Origin: Embiotoca jacksoni
Lineage: Eukaryota; Chordata; Actinopteri; Embiotocidae
NCBI GenBank assembly: GCA_022577435.1
Contig: JAKOON010000007.1
Location: 12,152,926 to 12,216,925, forward strand
Length of the DNA stretch: 64,000 bases
Reading direction: 5' to 3'
Shown: positions 56,801-64,000 of the stretch, in pieces
Numbering within the stretch: position 1 is the first letter of the stretch
How the letters are laid out: each line of letters opens with the position of its first letter
Notes under the pieces: generated by a model
What the model was told of the DNA's origin: nothing
The model's database searches: none
Seen by the model: only the letters and a program-made list of their open reading frames with translations
Made by a program: the position numbers and the translations under genes

Positions 56801-57463
56801 CGTCATTTTCTCTCCATCAACAAATCGAGTCCTTTCAGTTCTACACAGATAAATGAAGAAAGCTCCATTTATATTAATATAAGCATTAAAACATGTTCAT
56901 AAAACATGGGGGAAATTCTTTTTTTTTTTTTTTTTTAACTTTCCAGCTATTTCTGAAACATTTAAGGGAAACATGGGGAATAATGAAGAATCAGTGACAT
57001 TGATTCGTCAACATTTCGGTGTTGCACTGGGCCGTTTTCTCTTGTTTTTATCCCCCAGCTCAGCCAAAGAGAAACTATTAGTCATCTGCGGTCTACACGT
57101 GTTATTTCATTGCACACATTTTCCCCTCGGCTCTTTAACACCCAGCGCAGGCACAAATTCCCTGTGAAGGACTCGCATCTAGCAAGTGGTGCAAGCAGTG
57201 CGCCCAAATGTGAGAGCAACCAACACTTTGAGGTGTTAACAATTGTTTCCTTGTATATGTATTTTTAGGGACTCAATGTGTGTGTTCTGTGTAAATCTCT
57301 TACGTTTTCCTTTTTGTTCCATTAAGTTGTCCGGCCTTTGTGCTCCAGGGGTAATTGAAATGGTTTTTGAATGGGAAAGATAATGAGAGTGCAACGTGTC
57401 AGAGCGATGGAGAAGAAAGGAGGTGGCCTAGCTGAGCTGTAGGGGCCACAGGGCAGTGGGGGC

Positions 57464-57483
57464 GGGGGGGGGGGGGGGGGGGG
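57464..57483. repeat. poly-G tract
   Basis: Twenty consecutive G residues within a longer G-rich patch from 57456. It lies in the adra1b intron and could fold as a G-quadruplex in the sense transcript. Its length may be variable or subject to sequencing error. Confidence 0.95.
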
Positions 57484-58988
57484 TCTCTGAGATGTCAACC
57501 CAATTTCCGAAATGTAGCTTAATGTTATGGTTTCATTAAAAGCAATTTGAGAGGGCAATAACACGTCTGTCCTTTTCGATTAAGCCATATTAATCAAATC
57601 ATATCTACTGGTGTGTTATGAAACAGGGTGTGTGAGTTTTGGGAGAGCAGATTGTGTGCGTGTGTGTGTGATCTACATGGCACAGAATAGACATGGCTTC
57701 TTCCAATTAATCTAGTGAGAATAACAGGATGCCTTGTTTTGTTAAGATGTTCCTGTGTTTCAGTGAGATGTGAGTGTGCCTGTCTTCAGGAAGGAGGTGC
57801 AAACATTTCTCAATCCCCCCTCATCCTTTGCCATTAATACTATAGCTTTTCAACATAAACACTTCGAAAAAGGACAAAAATGGACCACGTTCACACAGAA
57901 CTTAAACACACAAACATGTGCCATATCTGGCTACTGGAAGGTCTACTGTCAACCAGTGTTTCCGACATTTCTATTCTGTTCTTGTGTAGAAAGGAGACAC
58001 GGGAACATGATGTTCACCTTTTGGTCTCAGTCGGAGCCTCTGGATGTTTACGGGCCCTTCAATGGAGGGAGACAGAACCACATGTCTTCGTTTGCCTGTG
58101 CAGATGCTTCTGTTATAGCCCGGTTATAGCCCCTTCTGTTAGAGATGCTTAAAAACTAACTGCAGACTCGCGGTGCTTGATTTATTTCCCTAGGCACCTC
58201 AACTTCTGACTAAGGCTGGAGATTTCAGTGTGAGAAAGCCAGTGAGTTCTGCTCGAGACGAGCTTTCCTCACGAGAAAAGATGACCAGTAGTTCTCTATG
58301 TGAAGAAAACATCATGCGCTACAGGACTATTTTCAGCTGAAATTATCAGTCAGTTAATTAATGAATTAGTTAAAAGACCATTAAAGCCAATTTTCAAACA
58401 ACAGTGGAAAATATTCTCAGATTCTTGGATGAGGTTTTGCTGCTTTATATCATTGCCAATATAATTTATTTGTGGTTTTGGCTTCAATAAAGAAGCAGAT
58501 TTTGGACATTTTTCACTAGTTCCTACAGATTAAATACAAGAAAATAGTTTCATTAATGGAAAATGGAGAAAAGGAATATCTGCTGTCCAAGCACAACAAG
58601 TTGTCGATGCTTTAACAAGTACATAAAAATAAATACATTTTAAAACATTTGGTCTGCCAATATCACACAGCCTCTAATTAAAAGCCATGACGGTTACTAC
58701 AATTTCAATTATTACTCACTTGATCAGAGAAACAGGGAGAGAAATGAAGGGCTGTCCAAGTTTAAGCTCCACCCTGCTCCGTGTCCCAATCGCACTCATA
58801 ACTATCCGGGTTATGCAATCACATGTAGGTGACTGTCCAGAAGGGAAAAAGCCAGGAAAGGGTCCAGATACGTGCTGGGTAGGAAAGGCTTGCAGTGCTT
58901 GGTGTTAAATCAAAGTTGAAAAGGACATTTCCTCATATTGTTAAACAATCACTTCAATCAAGGTAAACAAATTGAGCAGAGCAGAGCG

Positions 58989-58991
<3 letters not shown>

Positions 58992-59025
<34 letters not shown>
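58992..59025. repeat. (GT)17 microsatellite
   Basis: Perfect 34-bp GT tract in the adra1b intron. Confidence 0.96.
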
Positions 59026-59026
<1 letters not shown>

Positions 59027-60718
59027 CGCTGCATGGTTTCATAGTTACAGACACACGTTTTTGTGGGGCATCAAAACTGAAAATCAGCAGATGAGAAAGT
59101 GAACACAACTACCTTCAACAAGTGTCCTGTCACCATTTGGCTGTGTAATGCGCAACAGTACCACCTCAAATAATGATTCAAGCTGTTGATGTGACATTCA
59201 TGAAGAGGTAAGCTGAGGTGTCTGTCCGTCATATCTTACCGAGGTAATTTCACACTCGAAAGCCCGAGATTAGAGTGCACCCTCGTTCTCTCCAGGAATG
59301 TGATATTAATTTAAGGCCGTGGGTTGGTGTAAAGAAACACAGTTTTACTCACAACTGCCCACACGCAAACATGCAACGTTTTTCTTCACACCAATTGCAC
59401 ACCTGCTGTTTTTGTCCGCAGGCTTCCCCCTCTCACCTCATTAGCGTGGAAGATATCCTTCCTCTTTTTAAGCTCTGCCGCAGCAGGACAAAAAGCACTA
59501 CGAGGCTACATTGATGCAATTTAACCCTGATCAAACTCTCATATGTTGCCGTTTCCATCGTCAGGATTGTCTCTAGTTTAAAAAGTCTTTAAAGAGTTTT
59601 ACTGACAACACAAAGACTTCATCCATGCACCTGTATCAAATGTTTTGCTCGAACAACTTGACACTACCTGCGTGTACGGAAAAGGGGACAGCATAACCTC
59701 CACATAACCTGCTGCCGTTTCATTTGAACGAAAATGTCAAATTTTCTTTCTCGAAGCAGCACATCTCTTCCACTGTGTGTTTCTATAAAGGGGATCCAGG
59801 GTCATCCCACTCACTGTGTTCTTCTGTAAGTGCTCCAAATGAACTGCAGAGTGGGTGCTTTTTTTGTTTTGTTTTTCAAGAAAGCACATTATCTGGGTTT
59901 TTTTTAAAGGTCTTCCTGTAATGATAAATAAAATGCGGAGCTGACCAGCATATGAGCTTGCGGATAGTCTGACAGTAAATGCCTGTTATACTTATACAAT
60001 GCTGCCACCTACTGGGTATAATCTAACTTGCAATCCGGTAGAGCATCACCGACTCGGAGCGAGAATTCCGCTCGACTTCAACACGGTGACAGAGATACCT
60101 TACATTTATCAAAATGAACACTGGTAGTGCATCATCACTCTGGTATTGGCATGACATCGGGGGTAAAATAAGCAAATCCCCAAAAATCTTTGTTTCATAT
60201 TTATGTAAGTCTATGCATCTATTATTTACAAATTAAGTAACAAACTCAGTTTAAGTTTGCATAAAAATAACGCTAATTATGCATATTAAATGTTGTGTTT
60301 TACAGTTTAACCATCAAAACTCCATCTGTACTGGTTCATCTATGTAGTGCGTGTGGTTTGGTCAAATTAACATTGCTGGCAGCAGCAACAACCTAAACAA
60401 CTATCACCCCATTTTAATTATATTATATTTGGGAATAAACTGTGATCGGTGCATAGAAGAATATGACACCTTTTTTTTTTTGCCATCGCAGCCCCGCCCT
60501 CTTCAAACTAGTTACAGAGCACAGAGAAAACAGTCAAGACAGAAAAAACAACAGAAAACACTGGTGTTCATGATGACGTCACTCATTGTAAGGAGGACAA
60601 ACCTGTTTCTGCGGCCTTTAAGGGGTAAAAGTGAGGTTTCTGGACATAGCTATTGGCCACTAATGACAAAGTATTTTCTCTTCATTCCTTTCATTCATCT
60701 CTTCTGCTGTCCCCGCAG

Positions 60719-61302
60719 GGTCTTTTAATGTGAACCTGCGCCCACCTGATGTGCTCTTCAAAGTAATCTTCTGGCTGGGCTACTTCAACAGCTGCCTGAA
60801 CCCCATCATCTACCCCTGCTACAACCGCGAGTTCAAGCTGGCCTTCATTCAGATCCTACGATGCCAGTGTCACCAGCGTAAACGCCCCGGCTGGAAAGCG
60901 TACAATTACCGTTCCTCCAACTTCAGCTCCTCTGCAAACTCGCGCAAAAGCTCCACAGATCACACCTCCAGCTGCTTGAACGGAAGCCAGCGCACGCTGC
61001 CGTCCTCAGCCAGTCCGAGTCCCAGCTACCTGGGGTGGGAGACCAGGGAGACCAAGGGTCTCCCACCTTGCCCCGAGGGAGAAACGTTATACATCTGGGG
61101 AGCAACTACACCCACTCCCTCCACACCCACACTGCTACCTGGCAGCCCCGCAGACTGCCAGCAGGGAGCTCTGAGAGGGGAAAGAAGAGGAGAGAAACCA
61201 GCTGAGGAGACCACTGGAGGGCTTTTCTCTTTCTCTTTTGGGAAGAATAAAGAAAAGGGAGGGGTCCGCAAAGACAGTATCGGTCCTGATGACAAGGTGT
61301 GA
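60719..61302 (+). CDS. adra1b: alpha-1B adrenergic receptor, coding exon 2
   Basis: Completes the receptor (residues 321-514), joining G|GG to give L-P-I-G-S-F at the TM6-TM7 loop. It contains TM7 with W-L-G-Y-F-N-S-C-L-N-P-I-I-Y (NPIIY at 348-352). Helix 8 follows (E-F-K-L-A-F) with likely palmitoylated cysteines C369 and C371, then a long Ser-rich tail. The tail keeps the vertebrate ADRA1B block S-C-L-N/S-G-S-Q-R-T-L-P-S and S-P-S-x-Y-L-G. The long Arg run that follows the palmitoylation site in mammals is reduced to a few basic residues. The stop is TGA at 61300-61302. The total of 514 aa is close to the 520 aa of the human protein. Confidence 0.96.
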
Positions 61303-62354
61303 CTATTAAGATGTGACTTATTGATTCATTCCTCATTAGGGATTACAGTCATAAACAGAGGGTGGATGTAGGATTTCAAAAGGTACATGGTCCCATGATC
61401 CTTCATCAGTCAGTGGATTGTCATTGTCGTTAGTGGTCGATGTAAGTCAAGAAAACGTTACTGTAACACTGGTATTTTGTTTTACGCGCCTGTATCTGTG
61501 ATTGACAGACAGGACAGTTCATTTCAAAAGGGACAGAAATGGGTTCAACGCAGTTCATCAAATCAGTTTGCTGCTCTCGTTGGACTGGACAGAAAGCTGT
61601 GCATGTACTTTCTTTCAACTAAATAGAGACCTGAAGGAAAATAAACATATTTCACTCAACACCGCCGCCATTCACCCCTTTCGGTAAAAAAAAGAATTCA
61701 CGGCTGCCCTGTAAAAAGACTGAACATGACGAACAACCCGACTCGTGTAAAAAGTGTGACGAGACAAATGATCACATTTCTGTTGCGGTCACTCAATATC
61801 TTCATGGTATATTGTGGAAATAAAGTATAACCTGTTTTATCTGCCGTGCGCACAATCATCAGATATAATTTTGTTTGTATGTTTATAGAAATGTGATTGA
61901 TGAATAAAAATAGAACATCGCGCAAATTAAAAGGTAAAGTCTTAATCTGTTTCTCCTTTGAAAAGAAGTTGCACTATCATGTATTCAGTCATTAGATTCA
62001 TGTTTGGCATCAATTTAATGATTGAAATAACCGTAATGGATGTTATTTGTTGTGTCCTTAGTGAAGAGATGAGTCTAGTTTTGAGTGCTCGAGGTAAAGA
62101 GCAAACATTAGGTGGTTCTTTAGAGGAACATTTCCAGTGAGCAGAGACAGAAACTGACTCCTGGCGCAGCCCACCTCATCGTTTACTCCTGCTGGGCTTG
62201 ATTTTTAACAATGAAACAATTCTGGACATAAGCAGACACACGTGTACAGATACGAGCGAGAGTCTGGGACACATCACGGGACACGTGAGCAGACACGGGT
62301 TCCCTTTAAAACAGTGAGACATGATCGCTCTCTGAACGTCCACTAAAGCGTTTG
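61303..62354 (+). other. adra1b: adra1b 3' UTR and downstream flank
   Basis: AT-rich sequence after the stop codon with AATAAA-type signals near 61640, 61820 and 61904. Any of these could end the transcript. No other gene is seen before the GPCR relic. Confidence 0.45.
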
Positions 62355-63060
62355 TGGTTTCCCTGGCAGTGGCAGACAGCTGTCACTGCCGAGTGCTGCT
62401 TCCGCCAACACACCTCTTGGTGGACACTCTCTGTGCAGCTTCTATTTTTTAATCTCGGTTGGACGGTACAGGACCGACACGTAGCGCGTGACCCGCTGCA
62501 CTACTTCGGCCGTGCTGCTGCAGCTCTGCCGGATTCGGCCCCCGGTCACCTCTTCCCTTTGCATCTTCCTCAACATGTACGCTCAGTTGCCCCCTGCTGT
62601 GTCGAGCAGCTGCACACAGCAGGATACCCAGACCTGTCGGGTCATGTTTCATGTCCCTCGTGTCCTTGCGAGCTCTGCTGTCCCCTCCTTCATTCCCATG
62701 GGTTTCATGATGTTTATGCACAGGAAAATGTTTGTGGCGGCCCAGAAACCAAAGAGATCCATGCAATCGAGAACCAGATTGGGCAGCTTCAGGTGAATTG
62801 GGACTCAAGAGGACTGACTGTGATGGACAAGTCCCGCCCGGAAAGGAGATATGTTGTCTGAAGTAGAAAAGGAAGGCTGCTAAGACACTGGATTTCCTTT
62901 CTGTTGTTTTCCTTTCTTCTGTTTGAACATGGTTCATCCCCTGAGGGGCTACAGCATCAGTCCCGGGGTGCTGGAGGATTCCCTGTGGCTTAGAGATGGT
63001 AAACCCTCTCTGAAGCCTTTCCTCGATCCCGTATTTAAACAGAACTCCCATTACATAGAG
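62355..63060 (+). pseudogene. aminergic GPCR relic, TAAR-like
   Basis: Receptor landmarks appear in the right order on the plus strand but in different frames. TM2 is S-L-A-V-A-D (about 62362). The TM3 end and second loop follow as D-R-H-V-A-R-D-P-L-H-Y (about 62475-62510). A TM4-like hydrophobic stretch comes next, then TM5 as S-F-I-P-M-G-F-M-M, followed by F-V-A-A-Q-K-x-x-R-S-M-Q-S (about 62690-62770). TM6 begins K-R-K-A-A-K-T-L (62868-62891) and continues with F-P-F-F near 62905. The third extracellular loop and TM7 start are G-Y-S-I-S-P-G-V-L-E-D-S-L-W-L (about 62948-62992), then L-K-P-F-L-D-P-V-F in place of NPF-Y-x-x-F. At least three frameshifts, stop codons and a TM2-TM3 deletion are visible. 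P-L-H-Y, V-A-Q-x-x-R-S and G-Y-S-x-x-P fit trace-amine-associated receptors best. It lies 1 kb downstream of adra1b but is not a copy of it. Confidence 0.68.
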
Positions 63061-64000
63061 CATTTGTCGCCATGTTAAGACTGTGGGATTCTAGTTAGGC
63101 AGTTCACAGCAGGTTCGAATTTCTCAAACTTTGATTGGCATACGACAAGAAGTTGTTACCTTGGAGAATATTTCACAAAGATCATCGTGCATTAGCCAAA
63201 TTGCTCATTTTCTGTGAGGAGAGAGGACTATTTTGACTGCGCTAAAGCCAGCAGGCAGACGGTGTAAAAACAGTAGACATTAGATTTAAATTGCAAATGC
63301 TAATATGCAGAATGAAAGATCACTAATTAAGTAGTTGGTTATAAACCCATCTTTTTTGGTGTTGCCTTTTCGTTTAAACACAGCTCATAATCTGTAATGT
63401 TCGTTTGTTAATCTACAACTTCTGTTTAACACTATGTTGAGTCTCAGTGCTGCTCAGCGCACACAGATGTTCAAAATAGAGGCTTTTTGTAGAAGTCAGT
63501 GGAGAAGCTGAAAGCAAGAGTGGAGACAAACAGATTAAGAACCAGGTGATTAACATGCAGGCTGCGCACTCTTCTCTGATACAAGACAAATTCAAAACAT
63601 GAGGTTGGAGCATAATAACCTTTTAATACTAACACCATATAACAAGTATGTTAATGCATTGTCATCTTCTGCTGTCGTACATCAGCGAGGTTTGTACAGA
63701 CAATGCGGTAAAATGTCCCAAAAGTTTCAGTTCTGTCAGCTAAAAAATGCAATATGCTGATTGTTTTCATCTACAAGTCAAACTGTTCACTTTTTGTGAA
63801 GTTTAAAGAAACAATCGATCGAATACAAAGACACGGTTACACAGGGCTTGAAGTGGAGTATAGAAAGAGCCAATTAACACTTATAATAGTCTACAGTTTG
63901 TGACTCTATAATAACAATAGATTTTAAAATCATCTTGACATGTTCGACATAAGCTTCATCTTAGCTCAGCAAAAAGGTAACTATATTTACCAAACAGCTC
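63061..64000. other. right edge, no supported feature
   Basis: AT-rich DNA with no recognised gene or repeat. Anything starting here would be cut by the window edge. Confidence 0.4.

Larger units (their letters stand above)
53823..60718 (+). other. adra1b: adra1b intron
   Basis: 6.9-kb phase-1 intron with GTAGGT donor and CCCCGCAG acceptor. It holds short TG tracts (55025-55047 and 58992-59025), a 20-nt G run at 57464-57483 and A/T runs. I see no nested gene and no recognised transposon. Confidence 0.9.

Noticed and set aside
62449..63063. 204-codon minus-strand open frame
   Set aside because: Antisense to the GPCR relic; the plus strand carries ordered receptor motifs, the minus strand none.

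Overview
This window is vertebrate, almost certainly teleost fish, nuclear DNA. It has introns with GT-AG borders, an AT-rich background, long TG and TA microsatellites, a Tc1-type transposon, hAT pieces and tRNA-derived SINEs with teleost-style tails. It also carries an alpha-1B adrenergic receptor gene beside TIM-family immune receptor genes; both map to 5q33 in human. I cannot name the species.

Layout. (1) 0.6-5.7 kb, minus strand: a 13-exon gene assembled here from splice sites. It encodes a signal peptide, a TIM-type IgV domain, two fibronectin type III (FN3) domains, a short Ser/Thr-rich linker, a third FN3 domain, one membrane helix and a short tail, about 555 aa. TIM proteins normally carry a mucin stalk, so FN3 domains are unexpected; this is the most notable item in the window. 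(2) 8.9-10.7 kb, minus strand: a compact 5-exon TIM gene (197 aa) with IgV, short stalk, membrane helix and a tail with an E-N-I-Y tyrosine motif. The IgV exons of both genes are 339 nt and in the same phase. (3) 10.7-52.8 kb: a gene-poor stretch holding a hAT MITE, a SINE with target-site duplications, a 789-bp tandem duplication, a hAT transposase relic, a degenerate zinc-finger relic, a broken Tc1 element and microsatellites. (4) 52.9-61.3 kb, plus strand: adra1b in two coding exons separated by a 6.9-kb intron placed at the end of TM6, giving 514 aa. A short upstream ORF overlaps its start codon. (5) 62.36-63.06 kb, plus strand: a frameshifted relic of an aminergic GPCR that looks like a trace-amine-associated receptor (TAAR).

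How the parts relate. The two TIM-like genes are tandem paralogues in the same orientation. Both keep the W-F-N-D loop that binds phosphatidylserine and metal in mammalian TIMs, and both lack the same extra disulfide pair, so they are probably surface receptors for apoptotic cells or lipid. adra1b and the GPCR relic belong to a separate signalling neighbourhood. All exon models are read by eye and have no transcript support.
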